A DNA stretch of 64,000 bases from Chryseobacterium cupriresistens (GCF_046614675.1 NZ_JBKKJT010000005.1:248001-312000); one strand, 5' to 3'. Shown: positions 34,506 to 43,342, counted from the stretch's first letter. Made by a program: numbers and translations. The notes: generated from the letters alone by a model not told the origin.

Positions 34506-34868
34506 TTAGTTCTTTAGCATTTTTCTATAGGAAGAAGTTACTTTCAGTATTTCTTCAGTTTTTGTTTTTATATCTGCTATAATTTCTTTTTGAACATATT
34601 CCAGTTCCTCTAACATTTCAAGCCAAAACAAAGTTTCATCAGTTTCTTCAATCACGATAGATATTTTAGAAAACCGCTCAGCTTTTGATCTTGCTCTGCA
34701 CATAGCTCTATAATTAGCAGCCATAGAAGTAGAAGACCGGAATATTTGTTTTCTGATCACAGAAAAGGCTTCATTAGGTGGAAGTTTAGAAAATTCTTTA
34801 ATGATCATGATGGCTAGCTGCTTTGTTTTAAGAGCAAAAATTGTATTATAATCCGGGCTATCCATCAT
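34506..34868 (-). CDS. Four-helix-bundle protein (23S rRNA intervening-sequence/S23 family)
   Basis: This 120-residue protein matches the four-helix-bundle family first found in 23S rRNA intervening sequences and related to the Avd accessory proteins. Key segments are LAIMIIKEFSKLP, FRSSTSMAANYRAMCRARSKAERFSKISIVIEETDETLFWLEML and the C-terminal ILKVTSSYRKML. These genes often occur singly between unrelated neighbours, as here between oligopeptidase B (7-base gap) and a hypothetical gene. Degenerate ATGATAAATGAT repeats flank it on both sides, suggesting insertion. Two adjacent ATGs (34868, 34865) are possible starts. Confidence 0.85.
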   Translation of the reverse strand: MMDSPDYNTIFALKTKQLAIMIIKEFSKLPPNEAFSVIRKQIFRSSTSMAANYRAMCRARSKAERFSKISIVIEETDETLFWLEMLEELEYVQKEIIADIKTKTEEILKVTSSYRKMLKN

Positions 34869-34875
34869 TTATCAT

Positions 34876-36921
34876 TTATGAATTATTATTTATCTTTAAC
34901 AGAAACGCATACTCCAGTGCATCTTCTTTCAGAGATTCAAATCTTCCGCTTGCCCCTCCGTGTCCGGAGCTCATGTCGGTTTTGAAGACTAAAATATTAT
35001 TATCTGTTTTTAATTCTCTCAGTTTTGCCGTCCATTTTGCAGGTTCCCAATACTGTACCTGAGAATCATGGAATCCTGTCGTGATCAGCATATGCGGATA
35101 ATCTTTCGCTTCTACATTATCATAAGGAGAGTAGTCTTTCATATAATGATAGTATTCCTTATCATTAGGATTTCCCCACTCATCATATTCTCCGGTTGTC
35201 AACGGAATCGTATCATCCAACATTGTTGTAACAACATCTACAAAAGGTACCTGTGCCACAATTCCGTTGAATAACTGAGGTTCATAATTTACCACAGCGC
35301 CTACCAGCAATCCGCCGGCACTTCCTCCCATGGCATACATATGTTTGGATGAAGTATAATTTTCTCTGATCAGGTATTTTCCGGCATCAATAAAATCAAA
35401 AAATGTATTTTTCTTAAACAGCATCTTCCCGTCTTCATACCATTCTCTTCCCAGATATTCTCCACCACGGATGTGAGCAATAGCATAAATAAATCCTCTA
35501 TCCAGCAAAGACAATCTTACATTGGAAAAGCTGGCATCAACAGTATGTCCGTAGCTTCCATATCCATATAAAAGAAGGGGAGTGTCAGGTGATTTCTTAG
35601 TGTCTTTATGATATACCAGTGAAATAGGAACTTTTGTCTTTCCATCTCTTGAATCTGCCCAGATTCTCTCCGAAATATAATTTTCAGGAGCAAACTTTCC
35701 ACCCAAAACTTCCTGTTGTTTCAGAAGTTTTGTCGTCTTTTCCTTCATGTTGTACTCATATGTGGAACTAGGCTGTGTAAGAGAAGTATATCCATAGCGT
35801 AAAATTTCCGTATCAAATTCCAGATTGATCCCGATATAAGCCGTATAAGTAGGATCGGAGAAAGGTAAGTAGTAAGATTCCTGTGTTTTCTCATCAATGA
35901 TTTTGATCTGAAGCAATCCTCTTTCTCTTTCCTCAAGAACCAGATAATCTTTAAAAATTTCAAAACCTTCCAGTAAAACTTCTGCACGGTGCGGAATCAC
36001 GTCAACCCAGTTTTCCATACCGCAGTTATCAATCTTTGTCTTTACAATCTTGAAATTGATCGCATCATCCGCATTGGTAATGATATAAAATTCGTCTTTA
36101 TAATGCTCTACTGAATATTCAAGATCATCTATTCTTGGCTGGATCACCGTCCATTCTGCAAATACATTGTCAGAAGGGATAAAACGGTGTTCATCCGAAA
36201 TAGTGCTTGAGCTTGCAATGAAAATATACTCTAATGATTTTGTCTTAAATACATTGACATCAAAAGTCTCATCTTCTTCATGGAAAATCAGAACATCTTC
36301 CACTGAATCTGTTCCCAGCTGATGTCTGTATACCTGAAATGCCCGAAGACTTTTGTCTTTTCTGATGTAAAAAATATGCTGGTTATCATTCGCCCAAACA
36401 GCTTTCCCTGTGGTATTAGGGATCGTATCCGGCAAAATTTCTCCTGTCTTTAAATTTTTAAAATTAAGTGTATAAATTCTTCTTCCTACATCATCTGAAG
36501 AAAAAGAGGCCAGTTCGTTACTGGGGCTTACTGCTACACTTCCTACTTCAAAAAACTCTTTGCCGTCTGCCAGAATATTAACGTCGAGTACAATTTCCTC
36601 ATCATTCTCAAGGCTTTTATACTTTCTGCAGAAGATAGGATATTCTTTGCCTTCTTCATAACGCACAATATACCAGTACTCATTAAAGAAATAAGGCAGA
36701 GACTCATCATCCTTTTTATAGCGGGCCTTCATCTCTTCGAAAAGCTCTTCCTGAAGAGCTTCCGTATCTTTCATGATGAATTCTTCGTAGGCATTTTCTT
36801 CCTCAATGTATCGGATAACTTCAGGGTTTTCCCTTTCATTCAGCCAAAAGTAATTATCAGTTCTTCTATCGCCGTGTTTTTCTAGTATTTTTTCAATTTT
36901 TTTTGCCTGTGGAGCTTTCAT
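34876..36921 (-). CDS. Oligopeptidase B (prolyl oligopeptidase family S9)
   Basis: A 681-residue cytoplasmic serine peptidase expected to cut short peptides after basic residues. An N-terminal seven-bladed propeller (about 60-400) precedes the alpha/beta hydrolase domain. The nucleophile is Ser534 in MGGSAGGLLVG, the acid lies near TGFHDSQVQYWEP, and the catalytic His is in SSGHGGASGRFE. The start YFWLNERENPEVI is typical for the family. A 29-residue upstream extension is unlike the family start, so the ATG at 36921 is chosen. It is preceded by a terminator for hemD and thus has its own promoter. Confidence 0.93.
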   Translation of the reverse strand: MKAPQAKKIEKILEKHGDRRTDNYFWLNERENPEVIRYIEEENAYEEFIMKDTEALQEELFEEMKARYKKDDESLPYFFNEYWYIVRYEEGKEYPIFCRKYKSLENDEEIVLDVNILADGKEFFEVGSVAVSPSNELASFSSDDVGRRIYTLNFKNLKTGEILPDTIPNTTGKAVWANDNQHIFYIRKDKSLRAFQVYRHQLGTDSVEDVLIFHEEDETFDVNVFKTKSLEYIFIASSSTISDEHRFIPSDNVFAEWTVIQPRIDDLEYSVEHYKDEFYIITNADDAINFKIVKTKIDNCGMENWVDVIPHRAEVLLEGFEIFKDYLVLEERERGLLQIKIIDEKTQESYYLPFSDPTYTAYIGINLEFDTEILRYGYTSLTQPSSTYEYNMKEKTTKLLKQQEVLGGKFAPENYISERIWADSRDGKTKVPISLVYHKDTKKSPDTPLLLYGYGSYGHTVDASFSNVRLSLLDRGFIYAIAHIRGGEYLGREWYEDGKMLFKKNTFFDFIDAGKYLIRENYTSSKHMYAMGGSAGGLLVGAVVNYEPQLFNGIVAQVPFVDVVTTMLDDTIPLTTGEYDEWGNPNDKEYYHYMKDYSPYDNVEAKDYPHMLITTGFHDSQVQYWEPAKWTAKLRELKTDNNILVFKTDMSSGHGGASGRFESLKEDALEYAFLLKINNNS

Positions 36922-37033
36922 CCGGGGTATTTTTATTTTTTTATTGAATAGAATGTTCTTATACTTTTTTCTTCTGAAAGTAAGTAATTTAAGCAGAAAT
37001 CCTTTCAATATTAATTTTTGTTCAAATTTAGGT

Positions 37034-37070
37034 AAAAAAAAACCATCTTTCCTTTATTGAAAAGATGGTT
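37034..37070 (-). terminator. Intrinsic terminator after hemD
   Basis: AACCATCTTT (37041-37050) pairs perfectly with AAAGATGGTT (37061-37070). On the minus strand nine T follow (37034-37042). It ends the DUF4271-hemD transcript. Confidence 0.85.
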
Positions 37071-37093
37071 CATTGTATTTTTATAATTAAAGA

Positions 37094-37837
37094 CTATTTG
37101 TGAAGTGCTTTAATATACTTTTCAAGGGCCATTGTCATAGAAGGAGTTTCCTTCGTAGGTGCCATTAAATCTACTTTTAATCCTGCTTCTTCTGCAGCTG
37201 CCAAAGTCGTGTTTCCAAAAACTCCGATCTTTGTTTCATCCTGCTTGAAGTCAGGGAAATTTTGTTGTAGCGATTTTATTCCCTGCGGACTGAAGAAAAT
37301 CAGCATGTCATAATCTTTGACATTGATATCTGTAAGGTCGCTGCATACGGTACGGTACATAATTGCTCTTGTCCAGTCTACATTAGATGCATCCATGGTT
37401 TTTACAATATCCGGACTCAAAACATCTGAAGATGGCAGCAGATATTTTTCAGTCGGGAATTTTTTGAAAAGAGGAAGCAGGTCTGAGAAGTTCTTCTCCC
37501 CAAAGCTGATTTTTCTTTTTCTGTACACGATATGCTTTTGAAGATAGTTGGCAATTGCTTCCGACTGGCAGATGTATCTCATCGTATCCGGAACGGCAAA
37601 ACGCAATTCCTCTGCTAGCCTGAAGTAATGGTCAATCGCATTTTTACTGGTAAAAATAATACCGGTATACTGCGTCAGATCTATTTTCTGTGTTCTGAGC
37701 TCTTTATTGTCAACCCCTTCGACGTGGATAAATGGACGGAAATCAATCTTTATTTTTTCCTTCTTCGCTATATCCAGATATGGAGAAGACTCACTAGGCG
37801 CTGGTTGAGAAACCAATATAGACTTTATTCTCATCAT
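37094..37837 (-). CDS. hemD: Uroporphyrinogen-III synthase
   Basis: This 247-residue cytoplasmic enzyme closes hydroxymethylbilane to uroporphyrinogen III in heme synthesis. The family is weakly conserved, but the two-lobed pattern is clear: ILVSQPAPSESSPYLDIA, then YTGIIFTSKNAIDHYF, KYLLPSSDVLSPDIV, and the second-lobe DMLIFFSPQGIKSLQQNFP followed by IGVFGNTTLAAAEEAGL. It lies 9 bases after the DUF4271 gene, a conserved Bacteroidota pairing. Adjacent ATGs at 37837 and 37834 are both possible. Confidence 0.88.
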   Translation of the reverse strand: MMRIKSILVSQPAPSESSPYLDIAKKEKIKIDFRPFIHVEGVDNKELRTQKIDLTQYTGIIFTSKNAIDHYFRLAEELRFAVPDTMRYICQSEAIANYLQKHIVYRKRKISFGEKNFSDLLPLFKKFPTEKYLLPSSDVLSPDIVKTMDASNVDWTRAIMYRTVCSDLTDINVKDYDMLIFFSPQGIKSLQQNFPDFKQDETKIGVFGNTTLAAAEEAGLKVDLMAPTKETPSMTMALEKYIKALHK

Positions 37838-37846
37838 TGACTTTTA

Positions 37847-38515
37847 TTAAAAAAATAACAACTTCCAAAGCAATAATAATGGTGCGATTTGGAGGGTGCA
37901 AATATACAAAAATTTATAATACCATTTTTCAGGAAGAATCTTGTTCTTGTGAAATAAATAGAAAAAAACTTTGAAAATGAATACAAAAGCGAAGAAGCAG
38001 AAATAATATAAAAACATTTTATTTCTGTCTATCGGGAAGTAATAATGGGCTACACAAAGAATTATTAGCAAAAATGAAAGAATGAAATAAAACTTTGTGG
38101 AGGTAAAATAAAAAATAGTCCATTTTTTTCCATCCCCTATACTTTGGTAAAATAAAAAGCCTAATGTTGATTTTATTACATAAAAAAGCAGCACTGCCAG
38201 CAAAGTATAACCCAATTTATTAAGCTGATATCCCAAAAGCTGAAGATCTGCAATATATTTCGGTACTACAGGTACATACTGTGAAATTAATACAGACAGA
38301 GTAAGTGTGGTCACACAGGAGGTGATGATCCAGCTGGGAAGATTATTGCTGGCATCAAAATATTTCTGAATCAGAAAATCTCTGAGGCTGGCATCTCTTT
38401 CTATGACGTTCATCATAAAAACGTATAAAAAAATACAACCCACAAGGATAAAGATTACCCAATCATTATTTTCAGGTATTCTTACGTGATTGATGAAGTG
38501 TTGTGATGATGGCAA
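37847..38515 (-). CDS. DUF4271 integral membrane protein
   Basis: A 222-residue inner-membrane protein with about six or seven hydrophobic segments, for example DWVIFILVGCIFLYVFMMNV, LLAVLLFYVIKSTLGFLF and FYFILSFLLIILCVAHYYF. Its family is conserved next to hemD in Bacteroidota and has no established function. The only usable start in this frame is TTG at 38515, since an in-frame stop lies just upstream and the next Met is inside the first membrane segment. It is translated 9 bases ahead of hemD. Confidence 0.78.
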   Translation of the reverse strand: MPSSQHFINHVRIPENNDWVIFILVGCIFLYVFMMNVIERDASLRDFLIQKYFDASNNLPSWIITSCVTTLTLSVLISQYVPVVPKYIADLQLLGYQLNKLGYTLLAVLLFYVIKSTLGFLFYQSIGDGKKWTIFYFTSTKFYFILSFLLIILCVAHYYFPIDRNKMFLYYFCFFAFVFIFKVFFYLFHKNKILPEKWYYKFLYICTLQIAPLLLLWKLLFF

Positions 38516-38534
38516 AATTTAATTTTTTTATTTA

Positions 38535-38665
38535 TTATTTAACTTCAGATAACACAGCCGGCACAGATTCTCCTGTCACCAGATCCATGAATTTGCAGTT
38601 AAAATATTTGCTCTCATCGATTTTACGTATTGTTCAGATCTGTTGAATAAAAGGATCTGTTTCAT
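38535..38665 (-). pseudogene. Possible small gene interrupted by a -1 frameshift
   Basis: From an ATG at 38665 the frame reads MKQILLFNRSEQYVK. At an A run (38621-38624) a shift of one base connects it to IDESKYFNCKFMDLVTGESV and PAVLSEVK, ending in TAA at 38535. Joined, this would be a 43-residue protein with ordinary composition lying 19 bases upstream of the DUF4271 start. One missing A would explain it. Alternatives are a sequencing error, a decayed gene, programmed slippage, or chance open frames. No family is recognised. Confidence 0.25.
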
Positions 38666-38737
38666 CCGCTTAATCCCCGAGAAATATTTTTGCAAAATTA
38701 TAGATTATTTTGTATAAAATAAAAAGGTTAAATAAAC

Positions 38738-38745
38738 TATCTTTG
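38738..38745 (+). promoter_or_regulatory. -7 box of the glycosyltransferase gene
   Basis: TATCTTTG matches TAnnTTTG and ends 9 bases before the ATG at 38755. A TTTG lies 25 bases upstream (38709-38712), a little far for -33. Transcription would start almost on the ATG, giving a leaderless or near-leaderless mRNA. Confidence 0.5.
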
Positions 38746-38754
38746 CAAACTGAA

Positions 38755-39471
38755 ATGAAAAAACTCGTCATCATCCCGACCTATAACGAAAAGGAAAATA
38801 TTGAAAATATTATTTCCGCAGTTTTTGCATTGGAGGACGACTTTCATATCTTAGTAGTAGATGATTCTTCTCCCGACGGAACAGCAGAAGTTGTGAAAGA
38901 ATTGCAGAAGAAATATCCACATTATCTCCACTTGTCGGTAAGACATGTAAAAGATGGACTGGGAAAAGCTTATATTCATGGATTTAAATGGGCCATCGAA
39001 AATAAATATGATTATATTTTTGAGATGGATGCCGATTTTTCACACAATCCTAACGATCTGCCGAAACTTTTTGAAGCCTGCAGAAATGCAGATATGGCCA
39101 TTGGCTCCCGTTATTCAAAAGGAGTAAATGTAGTGAACTGGCCTATGGGAAGAGTATTGCTTTCTTACTTTGCCTCAAAATATGTAAGGTTTGTACTAGG
39201 CCTTCCAATTCATGATACTACAGCAGGATTTGTCTGCTTTTCAAGAAAAGTACTGGAAGAAATAGGATTGGATAACGTAAAACTGAAAGGATACGGATTC
39301 CAGATTGAAATGAAATTCAGAGCTTTTAAAAAAGGTTTCAGAATTGTAGAAGTTCCTATTATATTTACCAACAGGATTTTAGGAGAAAGTAAAATGAACG
39401 GCGGAATTATCCATGAAGCAGTTTTTGGAGTATTGAACTTAAAATGGAAATCACTCATCAACAGATTATGA
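38755..39471 (+). CDS. Polyprenol monophosphomannose synthase-like glycosyltransferase (GT2)
   Basis: This 238-residue enzyme resembles the dolichol-phosphate mannose synthase type without the C-terminal membrane domain. It would transfer mannose or another sugar from an NDP-sugar to a polyprenyl phosphate at the membrane. Seen are KLVIIPTYNEKENIENII, HILVVDDSSPDGT, EMDADFSHNPNDLPKLF (the DxD-like metal site) and GSRYSKGVNVVNWPMGR. The ATG at 38755 is chosen; upstream codons cover the promoter. Its stop overlaps the start of the DUF4296 gene (ATGA), so the two are translationally coupled. Confidence 0.9.
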   Translation: MKKLVIIPTYNEKENIENIISAVFALEDDFHILVVDDSSPDGTAEVVKELQKKYPHYLHLSVRHVKDGLGKAYIHGFKWAIENKYDYIFEMDADFSHNPNDLPKLFEACRNADMAIGSRYSKGVNVVNWPMGRVLLSYFASKYVRFVLGLPIHDTTAGFVCFSRKVLEEIGLDNVKLKGYGFQIEMKFRAFKKGFRIVEVPIIFTNRILGESKMNGGIIHEAVFGVLNLKWKSLINRL

Positions 39472-39845
39472 AACTGATGAAAAAGTTAATCTTTATTTTC
39501 GTTTTGCTGAGCCTGTTTTCGTGTGGCGATTATATTGATAAGCCCAAAAATCTGGTCGATAAAGGTTTGATGGCTGAAATCATTGCCGATCTTGCCATCA
39601 ACGATCAGGCTATCTTTATCTATCCTGACAAAAATATGGAAGCAGGGACAAGGGCTGTTTTGAAATCATATAAGGTAAAACCGGATGATTTTGTAGACAG
39701 TTTCAAATACTATGTAATTAAAGAAGAAATGGACGGGATCGCTAATGATGCACAGGAAATATTGCTGAAAAAAGATCCCAAAGCAGATAAATATGTGAAG
39801 GATAAGCTGAAACAGAATGGTGCTGTAATGCCTGTAGTAAGGTAA
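39468..39845 (+). CDS. DUF4296 lipoprotein
   Basis: This protein of about 125 residues has a lipoprotein signal (FVLLSLFSCGD, lipidated Cys19). The mature part has the DUF4296 pattern: LMAEIIADLAINDQA, then FVDSFKYYVIKEEMDGIANDAQEIL. No function is established for the family. The ATG at 39468 overlaps the preceding stop by the ATGA arrangement; ATG at 39477 also gives a good signal. It sits between the mannosyltransferase and tgt genes, an order common in Flavobacteriia. Confidence 0.82.
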   Translation: MKLMKKLIFIFVLLSLFSCGDYIDKPKNLVDKGLMAEIIADLAINDQAIFIYPDKNMEAGTRAVLKSYKVKPDDFVDSFKYYVIKEEMDGIANDAQEILLKKDPKADKYVKDKLKQNGAVMPVVR

Positions 39846-39911
39846 AATGGACACAGAAGTTTCTGCGATACAAAAAATCACTGGTAAAACAGTGTCTAAA
39901 CAAGTATAGAG

Positions 39912-41042
39912 ATGAAATTTTTTAATATAGAAAAGACCTCTGAAGGAAAAGCAAGAGCAGGGGAAATTACCACAGATCACGGGAAGATTCAAACTCCTAT
40001 TTTTATGCCTGTGGGAACTGTAGCAAGTGTGAAAACAGTTCATCAGAGAGAATTAAAAGAAGACATTAAAGCTCAGATTATTCTGGGAAATACTTATCAC
40101 CTTTACCTTCGTCCGGGCATGGAAACGATGCAGGATGCAGGTGGTTTGCACAAATTCATGAACTGGGATCTTCCTATCCTTACTGATTCTGGAGGTTTTC
40201 AGGTATTTTCATTGGCAAGCAACAGAAAGATGACAGAAGAAGGTGCGAGATTCAAATCTCACATCGACGGAAGTTACCACATGTTCTCTCCGGAAAGATC
40301 AATGGAAATTCAAAGACAGATCGGAGCCGATATTTTCATGGCTTTTGATGAATGTACACCTTACCCTTGCGATTATAATCAGGCAAAATCATCGATGGAG
40401 CTTACCCACCGCTGGCTGAAAAGATGTATTGACTGGACGAATGATAATCCTGAATTATACGGACATAAGCAAAGGCTTTTCCCGATTGTTCAGGGATCTA
40501 CCTATTCTGATCTTAGAAAAATCTCTGCAGAAGTGATTTCCGAAGCAGGGGCAGAAGGGAACGCGATCGGAGGACTTTCGGTAGGAGAGCCTGAAGAAGA
40601 AATGTACAGAATCACTGACGAAGTGACAGATATCCTTCCAAAAGAGAAACCAAGATACCTGATGGGAGTAGGAACTCCGTGGAATATCCTTGAATCGATC
40701 GGGCTGGGAATTGATATGATGGATTGTGTGATGCCAACGAGAAATGCAAGAAATGCAATGCTTTTCACATGGCAAGGGGTAATGAACCTTAAAAATGAAA
40801 AATGGAAACGCGATTTTTCGCCTTTGGATGAATTTGGAACCAGTTTTGTAGATCGTGAATATTCAAAAGCGTATCTTCGCCACCTGTTTGTATCTAAAGA
40901 ATATCTGGCAAAACAGATTGCTTCGATTCATAACCTTGCATTCTATCTTGATTTGGTAAAAGTAGCCCGAGAACATATTATTGCAGGTGATTTCTATGAA
41001 TGGAAAAACGCTGTAGTACCGGTTCTTAGACAAAGACTGTAA
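39912..41042 (+). CDS. tgt: tRNA-guanine transglycosylase lacking the zinc cysteines
   Basis: This 376-residue cytoplasmic enzyme exchanges guanine-34 of certain tRNAs for the queuosine precursor preQ1. Catalytic features are present: LTDSGGFQVFS with the catalytic Asp, GGLSVGEPEEEMYR, LMGVGTPWNILESIGLGIDMMDCVMPTRNARN. The CxCxxC zinc motif of Escherichia coli and Zymomonas Tgt is absent; the equivalent stretch reads PLDEFGTSFVDREYSKAYLRHL, with only the His kept. The lipopolysaccharide-transport permease gene follows after 6 bases. Full length and intact core make it likely active. Confidence 0.93.
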   Translation: MKFFNIEKTSEGKARAGEITTDHGKIQTPIFMPVGTVASVKTVHQRELKEDIKAQIILGNTYHLYLRPGMETMQDAGGLHKFMNWDLPILTDSGGFQVFSLASNRKMTEEGARFKSHIDGSYHMFSPERSMEIQRQIGADIFMAFDECTPYPCDYNQAKSSMELTHRWLKRCIDWTNDNPELYGHKQRLFPIVQGSTYSDLRKISAEVISEAGAEGNAIGGLSVGEPEEEMYRITDEVTDILPKEKPRYLMGVGTPWNILESIGLGIDMMDCVMPTRNARNAMLFTWQGVMNLKNEKWKRDFSPLDEFGTSFVDREYSKAYLRHLFVSKEYLAKQIASIHNLAFYLDLVKVAREHIIAGDFYEWKNAVVPVLRQRL

Positions 41043-41048
41043 GAGAAT

Positions 41049-42161
41049 ATGCTTAAAATTGTAGACAGATATATCATTAAAAAATACCTTGGGACTTTCA
41101 GTTTCATGTTGGTATTATTGTCTATAGTCGTATTGGTAATCGATGTTCAGCAGAAGATTCCAAGGATAGAAAATGCCAAGGCCATTGATCCGAAATTGGA
41201 TCTGACCTATTTCCTTATCCATTTTTATCCTTTCTGGATCATCAATCTTGTGGTGACTTTCCTTTCCATTCTGGTATTTATATCGGTAATTTATTTTACC
41301 TCCAGGATGGCAAATAATACTGAAATTGTTGCTATTATCAGTAGTGGAGCCAGTTTCCACAGGTTTTCCAAACCTTATCTGGTTACTTCCATTTTTATTG
41401 GATTGATCGCCCTTGTGGTGTACCATATGGTGCTGCCATGGGCCAATATCAAGAAAAATGAACTGGAAGCGTATACGTATAATGCAGCCAATAAAGAAAA
41501 GATTTTAGGAACAGCACCTGCTTCTTCACAGCTGAGTAAAACGGAGTATATCTTTGTCGATTCATGGAATAAAAGAGAAAAAAGAGGGTCGAGTTTTGTC
41601 TATCAGAAATATGATAAAGACAGAAAAATGACCTATGAGCTGAAGGCAAGTGAAGTGTATTGGGATAAAGCTAAAAAACAGTTTGTTTTAAATAACTATC
41701 TGGAAAAAACAATCAATAAAGACAATACCGAAAAACTCGGTAACGGAATAGAATTAAGGAAAAATTACGGGCATTCTCCGGAAGAACTTTTCCCGAATGA
41801 GCTTTTGGGACAAAATAAAACCACTCCGGAACTTTTGAAATTTATTGAAAGGGAAAAAGAAAGAGGAAACAGCAACCTGAACTCTTACCTGAATGAACTT
41901 CACCAGAGAACTTCCATGCCTGTTTCAATTATTATTCTGACATTTCTGGCGCTTTCCCTGTCATCACAGAAGAAAAGAGGAGGATTAGGAGTCAATCTAG
42001 CCATCGGTATTTCATTGGCCTTCATTTTCGTGTTTTCATTCGAAGCCTTAAAAGTGGTTTCGGAAAATAAAAGTTTGTCTCCAGCTGTAGCCATGTGGCT
42101 GCCTAATATGGTGTTTTTGCCGCTTACCCTTTATTTGTATATCAAGAGAGCCAATCAGTAA
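41049..42161 (+). CDS. LptF/LptG family lipopolysaccharide export permease
   Basis: A 370-residue inner-membrane subunit of the LptBFG ABC exporter, which extracts lipopolysaccharide toward the outer membrane. Three N-terminal membrane helices (residues about 10-120), a periplasmic beta-jellyroll domain (about 130-270), and three C-terminal helices (about 285-365) match the YjgP/YjgQ architecture. The start KIVDRYIIKKYLGTFSFML is typical. It follows tgt by 6 bases as in many Bacteroidota. The last 7 bases overlap the convergent birA gene. Confidence 0.9.
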   Translation: MLKIVDRYIIKKYLGTFSFMLVLLSIVVLVIDVQQKIPRIENAKAIDPKLDLTYFLIHFYPFWIINLVVTFLSILVFISVIYFTSRMANNTEIVAIISSGASFHRFSKPYLVTSIFIGLIALVVYHMVLPWANIKKNELEAYTYNAANKEKILGTAPASSQLSKTEYIFVDSWNKREKRGSSFVYQKYDKDRKMTYELKASEVYWDKAKKQFVLNNYLEKTINKDNTEKLGNGIELRKNYGHSPEELFPNELLGQNKTTPELLKFIEREKERGNSNLNSYLNELHQRTSMPVSIIILTFLALSLSSQKKRGGLGVNLAIGISLAFIFVFSFEALKVVSENKSLSPAVAMWLPNMVFLPLTLYLYIKRANQ

Positions 42162-42868
42162 AGTAATTTTACTTCTTTGTGATAAAAGGAATGCATTCCG
42201 TCTTCCAGTTCGATCCATAGTTCACCCTTTTCGTCTGCACGCCGGATAATGCCATTTTGTCGCGCTTTTTCAATTTCAAAGACCGATATCTGATCTTTTC
42301 TGAAAAGGTTTTTATTAAATCCATCCAGGATTTCCTGATCTGAAGGTATGTTTTTAAGCTTTTCACACAAATATTCATGAAGGTTTAAGGCAAGTTCTTC
42401 CAGGTCAAATTGCATCCCCGTCTGCGTCAGAAGTGACCCTGCATTGGATATTTCATCAAAATTTTCCTGCAGAATGTTGATTCCGGCTCCTATGATGAAA
42501 TAATTATTTTGATTAATTTTTTTCTTTTCTATTAAAATTCCAACGATTTTTTTACCTTTAAGGATAATATCATTCGGCCATTTGATTTTTACCTCAGAGT
42601 CAGACAATTTGGCAAGGAAATCCCGGATCACCATTGCGGTATAATAATTGAACATAAAGTCGGAGCACAGGATGTTCTGAGTATTCACTGCCAGCGTATA
42701 AGCCAGATTTTTTCCGGCGGTCTGAGTCCAGATATTTCCATACTGACCACGGCCTTTAGTTTGATTAAAAGTATGAAGCCCTATAAAATTTGAATCTCCG
42801 TAAAGTAAAAACTTTGATATTTCGTCATTAGTAGAAGAACATTCTTTCAGGTAAAAGAGTTGGCTCAT
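42155..42868 (-). CDS. birA: Biotin--[acetyl-CoA carboxylase] ligase
   Basis: This 237-residue cytoplasmic enzyme activates biotin to biotinyl-AMP and attaches it to the carboxylase carrier protein. The catalytic loop is GRGQYGNIW (about 39-47), followed by IKWPNDIILKGKKIVGILIE and the glycine-rich IIGAGINI. It lacks the N-terminal HTH of E. coli BirA, so it is a ligase only and not a repressor. It is divergent from rsfS and overlaps the permease stop by 7 bases. Confidence 0.92.
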   Translation of the reverse strand: MSQLFYLKECSSTNDEISKFLLYGDSNFIGLHTFNQTKGRGQYGNIWTQTAGKNLAYTLAVNTQNILCSDFMFNYYTAMVIRDFLAKLSDSEVKIKWPNDIILKGKKIVGILIEKKKINQNNYFIIGAGINILQENFDEISNAGSLLTQTGMQFDLEELALNLHEYLCEKLKNIPSDQEILDGFNKNLFRKDQISVFEIEKARQNGIIRRADEKGELWIELEDGMHSFYHKEVKLLY

Positions 42869-42927
42869 TTAAGAAAACTTTAAGAGATTAAGAGGGTAAA
42901 AGTAAGGTTAAAGTAAAGAAAAAACAA

Positions 42928-42935
42928 TAAATTTG
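42928..42935 (+). promoter_or_regulatory. Candidate -7 box for rsfS
   Basis: TAAATTTG matches TAnnTTTG and lies 20 bases before the rsfS ATG. No TTG is found at the -33 spacing. Confidence 0.4.
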
Positions 42936-42955
42936 CAGATTATAGTATTTTTTTA

Positions 42956-43321
42956 ATGAATAAAACAGCAGAAAAACAAGCGTTAATAGATAAAATCGTT
43001 GAAGCTATCCAGGATGTAAAAGGAGAAGACATTATGATCTTTGATCTTTCAAACATCGAAAACTCAGTAGCAGAAACGTTCGTGATATGTAGTGGAAACT
43101 CAAATACACAGGTAGCTGCATTAGCGGGAAGTGTAGAGAAGAAAGTAAGAAACGAACTTCAGGACAGACCTTGGCACGTAGAAGGTACTGAAAATGCGAT
43201 GTGGGTATTGGTGGATTACGTTTCAGTGGTGGTTCATATATTCCAGAAACAGGTACGTGAGTACTACGACATAGAAGAACTTTGGGGTGACGCAGTCATT
43301 ACCAGAATTGAAAATGAATAA
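42956..43321 (+). CDS. rsfS: Ribosome silencing factor RsfS
   Basis: A 121-residue protein that binds ribosomal protein uL14 and blocks 30S-50S joining when nutrients are short. It has the Iojap/RsfS core: KGEDIMIFDLSNIENSVAETFVICSG, NTQVAALAGSVEKKV, and WVLVDYVSVVVHIFQKQVREYYDIEELWGDA. It is followed after 21 bases by ftsH, a common neighbour in Bacteroidota. Confidence 0.93.
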   Translation: MNKTAEKQALIDKIVEAIQDVKGEDIMIFDLSNIENSVAETFVICSGNSNTQVAALAGSVEKKVRNELQDRPWHVEGTENAMWVLVDYVSVVVHIFQKQVREYYDIEELWGDAVITRIENE

Positions 43322-43342
43322 TAAAAATTTTAAAAAGTCTAA

